This document shows positions 1-12,448 of a stretch of DNA of 64,000 nt, one piece after another (positions within the stretch are counted from its first letter, which is position 1; the number at the start of each line of letters is the position of its first letter). The notes under the pieces were generated by a model. That model was not told the DNA's origin and ran no database searches. It saw only the letters and a program-made list of their open reading frames with translations. The position numbers were made by a program, and so were the translations under genes. The stretch spans positions 33,163,350-33,227,349 of the forward strand of contig JARWIR010000005.1 of the NCBI GenBank assembly GCA_029959085.1, written 5' to 3'. Source of the DNA: Nemophila menziesii (Eukaryota; Streptophyta; Magnoliopsida; Boraginales; Hydrophyllaceae).

Positions 1-154
1 TCTATGCCTACCTATGGGGGAGTCAAAAGTATGCATTACTTATGAGGATTCAAAAATATGCTTAATAGTTATATATTTTTTGTACCGGGGAGCCTATTAA
101 GACTTGCTTGCAATTATACCGTGAAGCTTTATCAATAATCACAATGGGGGAGAT
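1..154 (+). mobile_element. 3' internal end of a Sirevirus-like Copia element with polypurine tracts
   Basis: The first 154 bases are the last internal part of a Copia LTR retrotransposon that begins outside the window. A polypurine tract, AATGGGGGAGAT, directly precedes the LTR start TTGTTGG. Two further purine tracts, ATGGGGGAG near position 15 and a degenerate CCGGGGAG near 85, lie upstream. Repeated GGGGGAG tracts before the 3' LTR are known from Sireviruses. No coding frame remains here. Confidence 0.6.
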
Positions 155-1523
155 TGTTGGTCTAATGCTTGTTTTCATTGATCATTGAGTCAAATCTTCT
201 TTGTTCGTATTGCTATGTTGGTATAATCACACACCTTGAAGTTTATCTTAGAAAGCAAAAGAAAAAGGCCGCAAGCTATCAAATCTTACCAGACCCAAAC
301 ACCTACATCAACAAACTATCGCAACATATTTTTGAAAAATCAAGAGTAGATCCAACCAGTCCTCCGAGAAGCTCCACTATCAGACTACTGAAACACATAT
401 AAAAGAATGACCAAGCAACAACTTGTCCGGGCCCCCTAAGTACCAAAGCTACAGCCAACTGTAACCCATCTTATAAGATATGTTTATTCAAAGAACCAGA
501 TACCCAAGAAAATAACAGCTTATGCTAGATCACGATAACCGTTGCAAGGTAGGGGATACCAACACGTCATAAGTTTGATCCTTTGAGGAGAAGCATCAGA
601 CCTTTGACACCCAGATTCATTTTATTCAAATGAAGACCCAAAAAGAAATAAATTTTGGAATCCTTATATTTTATAAATACAAGGTCATTTTCTTGGAAAA
701 ATTTAACTCTCATATTCATCATTCTTCAAGCTATAAAGAACATATCAAGAACAATAATTAGAGAGAGAGAAATTTAACTAGCAACCATATTTGTTGTTAT
801 AAACTTTAAGATGCTTTTCAAGCCACTACGTTTTATTCCCTAAAAAAATGTCTAAGTCTTGGTACTAGGTATATTAGATAAAAATCTACAAACCCTAGTT
901 TTGGGTTGCTTTTCTTCTTTATTTTAGGAATGATATTTTCCTAATACGAGGAAAAAGGCCGTATTGAGTATTGATTAAATACTCTTTTTACTTGTTTTGG
1001 CGATAACACAAAGGCTTACTTCAAAGGTTTTTTTGAAGTGGTTATAAAGGTTTGTGAGATCACCTTGTCGAAGAGTTACGAAAGATATAGTGGAGGATCT
1101 TGCAAAATTTCAAGGTTCAAATAGACCTTAGATATTGGATTAATACCAAGAAATCTGAACCACTAGAAAATCATATGTATCACTTTTCTTCTACTACTCT
1201 TCACATACATGCATGTTATGTGTTTTATTGGTTGGCTTGTTATAATTGTTTAGCTTCAATTAGTAATATTGTATGTTAAGTGTTTGTGTTATTTTTTCTA
1301 TAAGGAGTTAGCTAGATATATCCTTTAGAATTGTGTATGCTAAGTGTTTGTCAGATTTCCTAAATCGCATATCTTAGATTTTAGTGAAATCTCTAGCCTA
1401 TTGATCTATTATATAACTTATTGCATCTAATAGTCTTATTTTAATAGATCATTGTTATATTAATTATGTTATATTTTGAATTCGGCATAGTCCATATTCA
1501 TCCCCCTTTAGGACTATTACTTG
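155..1523 (+). repeat. 3' LTR of the Sirevirus-like Copia element
   Basis: The LTR starts with TGTTGG directly after the polypurine tract. It carries a TATA-like TTATAAATAC near 671. It ends in a C-rich stretch (ATTCATCCCCC near 1496) enclosed by a short inverted repeat TAGTCC/GGACTA, a layout I know from Sirevirus LTR ends. The right border is uncertain by a few tens of bases because the 5' LTR and the target duplication are outside the window. Short open frames inside it are not genes. Confidence 0.55.
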
Positions 1524-1559
1524 AGAAATAATCTTCAATGAGAAATATATAAAAAGAAA

Positions 1560-2441
1560 AAAGACGTACTTAAAGTACCTCATAAGGAAAGAAAATAATG
1601 ACTTGTATAACTAGCGTTTAATCTCTTAACAAGAATTGAAACTACCCATGCCTCTATTTATATTAGAGGGGGTTTATTAGTCCTAAACTACACTAGAATA
1701 AACCTAATCCTTCTTAAAACCGGATAAAAATAGGATAAAACATCAAAGCCCAAATTTCTTGCAACTACTCTACATTGTTGGTCACCTACTTGTTGTCGAT
1801 TTGGGAGTAGGCGACGCATCTTATGTTTTGCTGCTAAAATTTGAAACTTTCTGGGATATTGTTGGGTTCAGACTTGGTGATGAGTAGGCGACGACCAACC
1901 CGATTAATTGATGTTCCATTAGGTCACCTATCTCTCGCTGACTTTAGTAGGTGATGATTGGGCGAATAGTGCACTAGATTATCATTCCTTTAGGATGTCA
2001 CTGGACTATCTAGGATTTAGGGGTAGGCAACAACTTGGAAATGTGAAACCTACCTTTTCTGCCCATGTTGGTCACTTACATGTCCCGAGATAGGATTAGG
2101 CGACGAGTACGCGATAATGTTAGAGTTTTTCTATAGATTTTGACTTTCATCATACATGGTTGACCGTACTTTGGCATGAGCTTCCTGGACTTTGGGCATT
2201 TTTTCCTAATTGTATTTGCTCTCATTCCATGTATTGTATTGTGCCTCCTGGTGTGTAATCACCTAACGCTTAATCTATAATAAAAAAATACCTTAAAACG
2301 TCCAAACACACTAATACCAACTCAAGACACTAAAATTCACTTCTAAGTCAATTTGCTCTTAAATAGCAGATAAATGACCCAAAAACACTAAAAAAATATG
2401 TTTCACGAGTACTACAGATCATTCCTAAATAGGAGACATCA
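1560..2441 (-). repeat. possible decayed LTR related to the local Athila-type family
   Basis: No gene is visible between 1524 and 3230. The bases at 2432-2441 read GGAGACATCA, which on the minus strand is TGATGTCTCC, the exact 5' terminus of the Athila-type LTRs later in the window. A TATA-like ATATAAATAGAGG lies about 780 bases inside on the minus strand. Between these, several copies of a GTAGGCGACGA-like word occur (about 1805-2115). The other LTR end cannot be placed, so this is tentative. Confidence 0.25.
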
Positions 2442-3229
2442 AATGGAAAAGAAATAATCAAGTCCGCATTCTTTGGGTCAAAATGTCTTCTAATTAAATC
2501 CACGTCCATTCTGAATTATTATCTTTATAAAGGGTTTTAACTCACACAAGGGGATACAATGACGACTTAGGGCTAATCGGGAATCCAAAAATCATAAATT
2601 CGACCAAATATTTGTCATTCTTCCATTGCCCACAACCGTATTAATCCTTTTTTATCACACCGCTCCAGCTAAAATACTCTTTCACGTTCAAGACTAATAG
2701 CCAAATTTCTTGGCATCTATGAAGTCACTATTTGGATAGTAAATTTCTTTGAAAACCTTTACAACCAAACTTTTCGGACTAGAAAGGATTCTATATACCT
2801 GCTTTGGAAGAAGGTTTATGAATGTCTCCGAAGTCTAAACTTCCAAATTGTTGGAAAAGACCGAACCCCACTAGAATTTAACAACAAAATTAAAAAGTTT
2901 CTTATAAATCTTTTTTGAAAGAAAAAGTAATGATGTGATATAATTGAGAATTTCTTAAAATCCCGTTTTAATTAGCACTTCTTTTTACTTTTTTTAGATA
3001 ACTTATTTTTCTTTCATATACAAGTGATTTTTTTAAATTTATCTATAATCCATCTCTATGTCGCAATTTTCAACCTTTGCCTAATCCAAAACTTTGAAAT
3101 GAACATGTTATCTAAAATACGAATTTGAAAAATCTCCCAAAAAAATGTAGCTTTGCATCTCCTTAATTATATTACTATTATAGATATTTTGGTCAATGAT
3201 TTTAGTAACACACATAGATATTGTGCAAT

Positions 3230-3810
3230 AATATAACGTAACGTAACGTTACATACGTTACCTTTTTGTTCCCAAGGTGAAGTAAATCTGTGTACGTATA
3301 TGTTTGTATATATCTAATTCATCCCACTATAAATCTGTATAAGAAAACAACATTAACCCATTATACAACAATCTTCAAAATCTGGTCTTTGACCATCATC
3401 GTACTCTCTCTCTCTCTCTCTCACCGCTTTTTCGCCGCTCTTTGTTTAACTTTCTTCTTTCATCTTTCTTTTTTCTGCCAAACACACACTAAAAAGCAGA
3501 GGAGACCCAAAGAATTAACACACACACCCTTCTCTTTCTTCTTTCTTTATCTATCTTTTCACTTTTCGTTAATCTCTCTCTCTATATGTAATACACAAGA
3601 CAACCATATAGAGAGAGAAAAAGATAGCATTCAAATATTATGCATAAATACACATAGATACATATAAAGCTCTAATACAGAGCTAACTTTTTAGTCCCTT
3701 TTGCTGACAAGTGACATCATCATCATCATCATTACATATTTTCTGTTCTGCAATCTCAGTAACTTTCTCATCTGGGATCCAACGGTCACGATCAGTCTCC
3801 TAATTTAATC
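3230..3810 (+). promoter_or_regulatory. PSS1 promoter and first untranslated exon
   Basis: This stretch upstream of the PSS1 leader intron has typical plant promoter and 5'UTR features. There is an ACGT-rich cluster of overlapping TAACGT words near 3235-3262, a CT microsatellite at about 3405-3423, and a long pyrimidine-rich leader to about 3620. The exon probably ends at 3810, followed by a consensus GTAAGA donor. The transcription start is not visible. A CT-derived open frame at 3290-3667 is judged not to be a gene. Confidence 0.5.
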
Positions 3811-4348
3811 GTAAGATTCTTTTTAATGCATTTTAACTTTTCCTTTTAACTCATATATATGATATTGGTTTCGAAATGCACTGTAAGTTCGTTATTTGAC
3901 CTATTTAGGGATATGGTCATTGCTGTAATGAACAGTTTTGGGTTCAAATATCTTATCTTATTAAAAAAATTGGAGGATTTTTGTTGAATTTAATGGTTAA
4001 TGAAGTTTAATTAGGATAGTACAGTCTTATGTAGCATTTATTATTATTACTCTTATGAAACTATTGCTGCATTTTTCTCTCTATCTGGCATTTCGTACAT
4101 GTGATTTTACTGGGGGTTTGAGCAAGTGTCTTTATCAATGAGCTCAATTGATTATTATACGATTGATATAGTCTTTGATTAAATTTAGTTCATGAATAAC
4201 ATTTTCTTATGTGTTCATCTTATAATATTTTTTTATATGATGGTCTAATTATTGTTAAAGAAGTTTGAGATGTAAAATTAGGTAGTACCAAACTATTCTC
4301 GTGTTGACCATTAGCTTGTGGTTTAAAATTGTAGATACAACTCAGTTC

Positions 4349-4391
<43 letters not shown>

Positions 4392-4787
4392 TGGAATATC
4401 AAGTAATTGAGATTATGTATGTTTGTGTGTAATTGTTCCTTTTGTTTATAAGGGCATATTTGATATAAAAGACAAAAGATCATGGAAATGATGGCCACAA
4501 TTATTTGACAAGTTGGCATTATATTATCTAAAGACATGGTCTCCCATCTTGTTAGTTACATATTCTGTAATATTTTTGTATTTTGTCTTTATATATTTGA
4601 TGCCATACCTGGATTTTAATTATTAACTAACAATTTGGTTACTTTATACATTCATTACTGTAATTTCTGATATATTTTGATTCAACTTTGATCACTTAAA
4701 AAGTGAAACACAAAAAGTGGAAATTGAAAGTTGAGCATTTATTTTTCTACTTTTTCAACATTTAAGTACCTTTTTTTCCTAATGCAG
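3811..4787 (+). other. leader intron in the 5'UTR of PSS1
   Basis: A GTAAGA donor at 3811 and a pyrimidine-rich TTTTTTTCCTAATGCAG acceptor ending at 4787 define a 977-base intron. Its 3' border lies two bases before the PSS1 ATG. It contains a TA microsatellite at 4354-4385. Leader introns like this often raise expression in plants. The donor choice is inferred. Confidence 0.5.
4354..4385. repeat. (TA)n microsatellite
   Basis: About 16 uninterrupted TA units lie inside the PSS1 leader intron. Confidence 0.9.
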
Positions 4788-4789
4788 TG

Positions 4790-6872
4790 ATGGAATCTAA
4801 TGGTCATAATAGAGACAGGAGGAAGAATCACTTATCTAAACAAAATGGTAACGTGGGCCCGGTCCCGGACTCATTAGTTGGTGAAGATGAGCTGGACCCG
4901 TGGACAGCTTGGGCTTATAAACCTCGTACTATTACATTGTTATTTATTGGTGCATGTTTTCTAATGTAAGTGAGTTGTTAATTTCATTAATATATTATGC
5001 AAACTTACTAATTTTGTGTATATAAGCAACTGTTTCAGCTGGAGAAGTGGAGTTCTTGACCCTGAAAGTAGTTTATCTAATGATCTTGTCACATCTGTGA
5101 AAAGGTAAAGCTTTTTACAACTCTTAAGTGATGTCAGATTATAAGATATTGAATTTTTATTTATATTTTTAAAATTTGATAGGGGTATATGGGCAATGAT
5201 CACAGTGTTTCTTGCTTATTGTTTGCTTCAAGCTCCTTCAACGTAAGTCATTACATTATTATTTACTATTTTAGAAGAATCTTAATCCCCAAAGTTGGAT
5301 CGAGATTATAATTATTATTTATTTTATAATAATAGTTTGATGGTGCAGGGTACTTATTAGACCACATCCTGCAATATGGCGCTTGGTACATGGAATGGCC
5401 GTTGTGTATCTCGTAGTCTTAACTTTTCTACTTTTCCAGGTACTTTTTTTTTACTTAATTTTGTTAAAAACTAAAAAAAAATTAATCTATAAAATAATAA
5501 TATGGGTTTTATGAAATACTTGCAGAATCGTGATGATGCTCGACAATTTATGAAATATCTGCATCCTGATCTTGGTGTTGGTGAGTAATTATTGTTTTTT
5601 TTCCCCATAATATATTGATTTTGTTTTGTTTACATATTTGATGATTTTGCAGAACTTCCTGAAAGATCGTACGGTGCAGATTGCAGGATATATTTAGCGG
5701 ATAATCCCTCAAGCAGGTTTAAGAATGTTTATGTATGATAATCTATCCTTTCACTTGCAATTCATGTTTGTTTCTTTGTTTGTTTATATGGTTAAGGTAA
5801 TAAATATTATATTATATTTATGTTTCAGGATACTCTTTTTGATGAATTTGTATTGGCTCATGTATTGGGTTGGTGGGGAAAAGCAATAATGATACGTAAT
5901 CAACCTCTTTTATGGGTTTTATCCATTGGATTTGAGTTAATGGAGGTGAGTGATTCATTTCATTTATGATTTTAAAACTTTAGTACTAAAATCTACTTTT
6001 TGCAGCTAACATTTCGACACATGTTACCAAATTTTAATGAATGTTGGTGGGATAGTATACTTCTTGATGTATTTATCTGTAATTGGTTTGGTATATGGGC
6101 TGGTATGCAAACCGTTAGGTATTTTGATGGTAAAACTTATGAATGGGTTGGTATTAGTAGACAACCAAATATTATCGGAAAAGTACGTTTTTCTTTATTT
6201 AATATTTTTTCATTTTTATTGTTGTTAATTACTAATTATTTAGAGTTATTAAAATAGGTGAAACGAACATTAGGTCAATTTACACCGGCACAATGGGATA
6301 AAGATGAATGGCATCCTCTTTTGGGTCCTTGGCGATTCGTTCAAGTTTTAAGTCTATGTATTGTGTTCTTGACGGTGGAATTAAATACCTTCTTTTTAAA
6401 ATTTAGTCTTTGGGTCCCACCAAGAAATCCCGTGATTGTTTATAGATTGGTATTATGGTGGTTGATCGCTATACCAACAATCCGTGAATATAATTCTTAC
6501 CTACAAGACAGGTCCGTTTTAATTCCTCATCTTTTTATTTAAAATTAGTATTGATCTTTTTTCCCTTTTTGTTATAGGAAACCGGTGAAAAAAGTGGGAG
6601 CATTTTGTTGGCTTTCGTTTGCTATTTGTATTATTGAACTCCTTATTTGCATCAAATTTGGAAACGGTATTGCATAAAAACTACTTTGTTTTTTTATATT
6701 GTTTTTGTGTATTGAATTAACTAGTTTGTGGACTTGTGGAGCAGGTTTATACCCAAATCCGATGCCTAAGTGGTTAGTGGTATTTTGGTCAAGTGTTGCG
6801 ATTGGGTTAGTGATATTCTTGAGTGGATGGTCTTGGCACTTACATAGAACAATAAGAAGAAAAAGAGAATGA
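4790..6872 (+). CDS. PSS1: phosphatidylserine synthase 1, base-exchange type
   Basis: This gene encodes an ER-membrane enzyme that exchanges the head group of an existing phospholipid for serine to make phosphatidylserine. Eleven coding exons join in frame: 4790-4965, 5039-5104, 5183-5242, 5349-5439, 5526-5580, 5653-5732, 5829-5945, 6006-6182, 6258-6511, 6578-6666 and 6745-6872. The 430-residue product matches the usual plant length of about 425. Near-invariant blocks include [12 protein letters not shown] near residue 40, [53 protein letters not shown] and [14 protein letters not shown]. Eight or more hydrophobic segments are present and the C-terminus is basic (RTIRRKRE). The ATG at 4790 is chosen because it lies two bases after a splice acceptor and starts the conserved MESNGH N-terminus. 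No frameshift or stop is seen. Confidence 0.95.
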
Positions 6873-8348
6873 GTTTGAACAATATTTTTGAATTTTAAAA
6901 TCATTCTTTGATTTATTTGTTATTGATGAGCCTCCTACCCATGATGATTGATTGATGATGTTGTAAATACCCACCCCATTATTTTGTAAGTGTAAATGTT
7001 TGCTTGCTTTGTTTTTTGTTAGATTAGACAGACAGTGTAGAGAACTTCTAATTCTTTGCAATTTAAATCAGCTACTCAGTAGTAAATTCACTTTTTTTTC
7101 TTTCGTCTTTGTTTATTTGTTCTTGTCTCTTTACCTTTTTCACTATGCAAAAACTTATTGAAATTTAGGCGATTTGAGAAAGTTAAAATTCTTTGGCTTA
7201 TTGCAGTATGTATCTCAAGAAACAGTACATCTCAAAAAAAATAAAAATCAATGATATATTATATACGTTAATCACTTCTCAGAATCAATTTAAAGGAATT
7301 TTACAGATATCCTGCTGGCTCGTCTTTGAAATCAGTGGTTGGATTTGATTCATCACAAAACTTCCAAGCTGGAGAACTCGACTTGAAGCGAATTTCAATG
7401 CTAAAATTAGCTGGCAAGTCAAAAACCACATATCATGACCTTTTCAATCTGAGTCAATAAGCACTCAGATCCTGCAAGATTCTTTGAAAAAATCTTGATT
7501 TTTTATTTAATTTTACCATATTTTTTTTAAAAAAAATTCAAGAAAAAAGTGGGAAGTAAAAAAATTGCAAAACATATAAGAGGAGCGCCTTTTGCCTTAT
7601 TTAATTAATTTGGAACTATGTCCAAAAAAAAAAAAAAAAAATTAATTTGGAACAAATAAAAAATTAATTAATTAGGCATAATTAAGTGGAGACGCTCTTG
7701 GTTATATCTATCATGGCATAGACACGACCGAAGATTTTGTATATGAAGTCCAGTTACTGCCCTCTCATCCTCGATCTGTTACAGAAAAGCAAAAAGTGTA
7801 AAGTCTGTATTCTAGAGTATAAAGCTTCTGAATCGTAAAAGACACAAACTTAGAGAAGTTTGTCATATAGATTAATCTGTCTTAAACTTTTTTAATTTTT
7901 TTTGTCATATGAAGTCTCAGACTGACTTACAGAAGAGATGATATATCTGGATGACATTGAGGAGTTTGAATCTCCGATGAATAAGAACTTAATCAGACAT
8001 TAATCCCCCAAGTGAGAAAATATATAACAAGAAAGCCCCTGAAAAAATATCGAGGAAGCGATCACTTTCTTAGGAGAAAGTAAACATGAAAGACATGGAA
8101 TAGGAAGTTTACTATAATGGGGTCATCGAAGATTTTTCCAAATTTCAAATGGAATTCTCATCATCAAAGAAAACTCATTGTTTACTACTCCTTTGTGCCT
8201 TGTGGGCTGTGATTGTCAAACTTCATTGTTGGTCCTTCTGTTATGCAAAATTGTCAAATGAGTAATGATATTTAACATCCAATATATCCGTGACATAGGT
8301 AATTTGGTTGAAAGTAATTTGGTAATCTATTTATCTTCTTTATTTGAT
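6873..8348. other. PSS1 3' flank, no gene seen
   Basis: AT-rich intergenic DNA. The PSS1 3'UTR and polyadenylation signals should fall within the first 200-300 bases. An A17 run near 7624-7641 sits between two similar TTAATTAATTTGGAAC words and may mark a tiny insertion. Nothing else is recognisable. Confidence 0.5.
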
Positions 8349-8409
8349 TATGTTAGGTGGTATAAAATTGATATTCATCTCTCCATTTTGTGGTTTATTT
8401 TTATATCAC

Positions 8410-8656
8410 CTTCTATGTGGAGGTTTTAACACCAAATCAGAAGGTTGTCATTACTCTTGTGAAATATATTGATAGGAAGAGAGAATAAGAGATAAACTTT
8501 GTATTGTTGTGTTTTGCAGAAAGGAATATAAATAGTACAATCACCACTCTTTGTGTTAGACTAGATGTTAAACAAACCTATCAGATTTTGTCTTATATGT
8601 GACTCGTTCTATTAATACAATTCGTATTTTATATTTGTTGTATATGTACATTATCA
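8410..8656 (-). repeat. 3' LTR start and polypurine tract of a Copia remnant
   Basis: On the minus strand, a polypurine tract CTTGGAGGGGA at 8657-8668 is followed by TGATAATGTACATATAC, a plausible LTR start at 8656. A TATA-like CTATTTATATTCC lies inside near 8530. The far end of this LTR is not certain, so the left coordinate is approximate. Confidence 0.45.
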
Positions 8657-10026
8657 TCCCCTCCAAGCTGAGCATTCTTAGAAGTAGAAACTTGGATATC
8701 AAGATAGTAAATTGAGCAGCAAACAAGCCCTTAGTCAACACATCTGTTAGTTGAGCAGTGGATGGAACATGATGAAGTACGAATTTCTTAGCTTTGACCT
8801 GCTCTCTTACAAAATGAAAGTCAACCTCAATTTGTCGTGTCCGTGTATGAAAAACTGAATTTGTGGCAAGCGCAATAGCGGATTGATTATCACAGGCTAT
8901 TGTTGGTGTTGAACTTGTAATGTGTAGACTTTTTAATAAATATGTAATCCACATTAACTCAGCAGAGACATACGCCATTGCTCTATACTCGGCTTCAGTT
9001 GAGGATCGAGACACAGTACTTTGTTTCTTGGATCCCCAAGATATGATATTAGAGCCAAGAAATATGCAATATCCCGTAGTTAAGTGTCTATCAATGAGGC
9101 TACTCGCCCAATCCGAGTGAGAATAAGCATGAAGAGTGAAAGGAGAAGATACAAATTTCAACCCATAGTGCATAGTTCCTTTAATATATCTAAGTAACTC
9201 TTTGAAGGAATCATAATCACCATTTGTTGGTTTATGCATTGCTTGACATATTTGATTTACAGCAAACACAATATCAGGTCTAGTGATTGTTAAATACTGT
9301 AAATCCCCAGTCAAACTTCTGAATAAAAAAGGATCTTCAAATAATTGAAGCGAAAAATCCGGTTTCATTGAGTATGTATTTAGCGTAGGAGTGGAAGAAG
9401 CCTTACACTCACTCATTCCAGCTCGTTTAAGAATAGATGAAGCATAATGTTCTTGAGAGACAATAATACTGTCAGATGAAGAAGTTATTTGTAAACCAAT
9501 AAAATATGATAGAGGACCAAGCTCTTTCATATCAAAACGTAGATTTAGAGCAGATATAAGAGCTAAAATCTCAGTTGTAGCTGAACCTGTAATAATTATA
9601 TCGGCCACATAAACCAAGATGATTAGAACTCCTTGTAAGCATAGAAGTATCAGCGGGACAGACAATAAAGTCATGTGATTCAAGAAACGATGTTAAAAGT
9701 GTATTCCAAGCACGAGGGGATTGCTCGAGCCCATATAAAGAGTGCTTGAGTTTACAAACATATTTTGGATTTTGAGCATCGACAAAGCCTCGAGGCTGAA
9801 CCATATATACTTCTTCCTCTAAATTTCCATGCAAGAAGGCATTGGAAACATTAAGGTGATGAATAATCCATTTGGATGTAATAGCAAGAAACAGTGTTAC
9901 ACGTATTGTTTGGTGATTAACAATAGGACTAAAAGTCTCTGTATAATCCAAACCATATTCTGGTAAGACCCCACGAGCTACTAGACGCGCTTTATAACGT
10001 TGATGTATCTCTATTTGTGCTGAGTT
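8568..10026 (-). pseudogene. Ty1/Copia reverse transcriptase-RNase H remnant
   Basis: Minus-strand frames encode the end of a Copia polyprotein. The RT start (RYKARLVARG, YGLDYTETFSP) is at 9930-10020, followed by LNVSNAFLHGNLEEEVYM and the RT palm, then RNase H with SDWASSL, STEAEYRAM, ACDNQSAIALA and TDVLTKGL. The reading frame shifts between about 9571 and 9683. The catalytic YVDD box reads YVAD, so the first catalytic Asp is lost. Upstream gag, protease and integrase are absent and the 5' side is cut at about 10030 by a truncated LTR of another family. The element is dead. Confidence 0.9.
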
Positions 10027-10030
10027 AATC

Positions 10031-11290
10031 TAGGTTGGAGACATCATGTTAGGTATATCAGGACATTCAATACTCGATTTTTAGTCATATTATTATATTT
10101 TCCTATTTCTTGGCTTGATTTGATGATTTATTATTTTTAGATTATATTTGGTTTAATTGTTTGTTAATTGTGAAACTTTAAAGATATATGAAAATTAATT
10201 AGATGTCAAATCAATTCCAAGAGATAAAGGAAAGAAAATAAGGATGGAAATTGGAGATAAAGGAAGTAATAGATAAAATAGGAAAAGAATAATTGACAAG
10301 TAAATCTAAATTTTAGCAGCCATGACCACTAAAGTGATCATAACTTCAAATAGGATGAGAATTTGGAAGAATAGTCTGAAGCAAAAGTGTAGAGCTTTCC
10401 AATACGGTCTTTTCGATTTAAAGTAGGCAAAAATCGGAGCAATATTGAAGAAGTTACGGCCAAAACAAGACAGCAGCAGTTTTTCCCTTCTCCTATATTT
10501 TAGGAAACGAATTTGATTTGGAAAAGAAGTCCAATTGCTTGCCTCCTACTCCAAGAAATACAAATTAGGGCTTCATATACTCCTATGAATATACACTTTA
10601 ACTATTGTAAACATGTTCTTGCCTCCCACAATTAGTCCTTAAGTTTATTCATCCTCAGAAATCATTCAAGAGAGCAAGTTGACAGTATGTATCTTTCTTT
10701 TAGTTTATTTCTTTCTAGTATGAACTAATTTTCCCATAGCTTGGATTTTGCATAATGTATAATCTATTAATTCTATTTTCTTCTATCTATGTTTCTTTGG
10801 GAGAACTATTTTAAATTGATTCTAGCTTCTTGTAGTTAGATGGTCACCCGAAAGGGGTGTCTAATTATTGAAACACCACATAAACGTCTAGTGTGCGGTA
10901 GTGATCCGGAAGGGCTTGCCTAACTAGATAGTCATTAGGGTTTGATTCAATCACTGGTCATTATTTGCAGGCCAGTCTCATTAAAGAACCTAGTAGCGTA
11001 AGAGCACCTTAGTTAAGTCCTCTGGTAATTGTGAGGTCGCCACCTTACTCCACCCGGAAGGGGGTAGGGACGAATTTAGAATCCTGACTACTTATCTAAG
11101 AGTTATTATCACCCTTATTAACTAGTAGAAAAAATAGAAAGATTAGTGTATACTAGCAAAACCTGAGCTATATTCTCTCATCTCATCTTTTTCGTATTTT
11201 AGTTACTTGTCTTTAACTTATTTAGTTTAATCATTAATCTCCTAAATCATATTTGTTTACTTTTCTGTCTTTTAATTATTAATTAATAGT
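10031..11290 (+). repeat. truncated LTR of the Athila-type family
   Basis: This segment is recognisably related, on the plus strand, to the LTR of the 11.4-kb element at 30661-42058. Shared landmarks are GGAGACATCA at 10037-10046 (second arm of the U3 inverted repeat), CAAAAATCGGAGCAA-like words, CATAGCTTGG(A/G)TTTTGCATA near 10735, TAGATAGTCATTAGGGTTTG near 10925, and ACTAGCAAAACCTGAGCTATATT near 11150. Its U5 end is missing beyond about 11290. It is much more diverged than the two intact elements, so it is an older insertion. Confidence 0.7.
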
Positions 11291-11322
11291 CTATTATGTT
11301 AATCCATTCGTATAACACATTA

Positions 11323-12048
11323 AGGATGTGATTGTTATGCAGTAATGAAATTAGGATTGGAATAACATTCCTTAAGAAATTTTAGACCTATACTTGGTAG
11401 AAGTTAAAAAGGATAGGATATTTATTACCTTAGGAATCTTAATCCCATAAATATGGTAATATCCATTCCACCCATCCCCATGGTATTAGAGCAGTCCACT
11501 CACATTAGGAATGAAATTTGATTTTTTTTTTAATTACCAAATTATCTTGACAACACCTACATAATTATAATTAGCATTATAATCAAATTTTATTTAATTG
11601 GTAACGAAGCAAAACTTGGTTATTCATAATCAATTCTTATATCTAACCACCTACCAAAAAAAATATTTACGATATATATTTCTTTTAAACATCAATTTTT
11701 TCAAACGATATATTAGCTTTATCCACGAAATAAAATTCAATTCTTAATCGATAGAGTTGCTTACCTTTTTTAATTAATATCCATCATTAATAGGTAAAAA
11801 TATTTAATTACTTTGTTAGAATTAATATATTTAGGGTAGTTTTATAATTTTTATAGAATGCATTTAATATTGTAATACAATGTTATATTATATCAAGTAT
11901 ATGATAATAATCAATTAATTATTTCCATTTCCATTCTCATGACATACCAGGTATAATAACTACCAAATTAATTGGATTACAGTAGTAATTCTAATACTTG
12001 ACTTATTCCATGCTCATCCCAATTCATTACCGCATACCAATCAGACCC
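11323..12048. mobile_element. Tourist-like MITE (PIF/Harbinger type)
   Basis: The ends form an imperfect terminal inverted repeat of nearly 50 bases. The left begins AGGATGTGATTGTTATGC and the right, reverse-complemented, AGGGTCTGATTGGTATGC, followed by GGTAATGAA-type sequence on both sides. The element is flanked by TTA at 11320-11322 and at 12049-12051, which fits the 3-bp TWA duplication of PIF/Harbinger elements. There is no coding capacity in the 726 bases. It is probably mobilised in trans. Confidence 0.7.
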
Positions 12049-12051
12049 TTA

Positions 12052-12448
12052 GTATTTTAGCTAGTTAGAGCTAGAGTTGTTTTTTACCTTTCGCATGATA
12101 ATGGTTTTTGCGACCTCTTAACTTTTTATTCATCAAAAAAATGTTTATGGTTTGGCCTTTCTTATCATGGTTGACTAAGGTTTAATTTCATAAACAGTTC
12201 ATATTATTTTTCCTTTGATTTAAACGAGTATTATCTAGATTGTTAATTATATTTTGAGTTATGCCCAAAGGCTTAGCCTGTAGTACGAGCTAATTAATTA
12301 AATATGTATTGGCTTTAAAGATTGTTAATCACATGTACACGAGATATTCTGAAGCTTTTTTTATATATGACCTTGTAATCACACTAAATATCTACATTAA
12401 TACATCATGAAAAATAGCATAAATCCAATATTAGCATACACCATTAGA
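12052..12448. other. 3' flank of the PPR gene, no gene seen
   Basis: AT-rich spacer downstream of the PPR stop codon. It should contain the PPR 3'UTR; no other element is recognised. Confidence 0.5.

Noticed and set aside
3290..3667. 125-codon frame in the PSS1 leader
   Set aside because: It is made of CT-repeat and T-rich leader sequence, shows no domain and lies in the presumed 5'UTR.
8920..9120. Plus-strand frame across the Copia RNase H
   Set aside because: It is the antisense shadow of the minus-strand RNase H domain.
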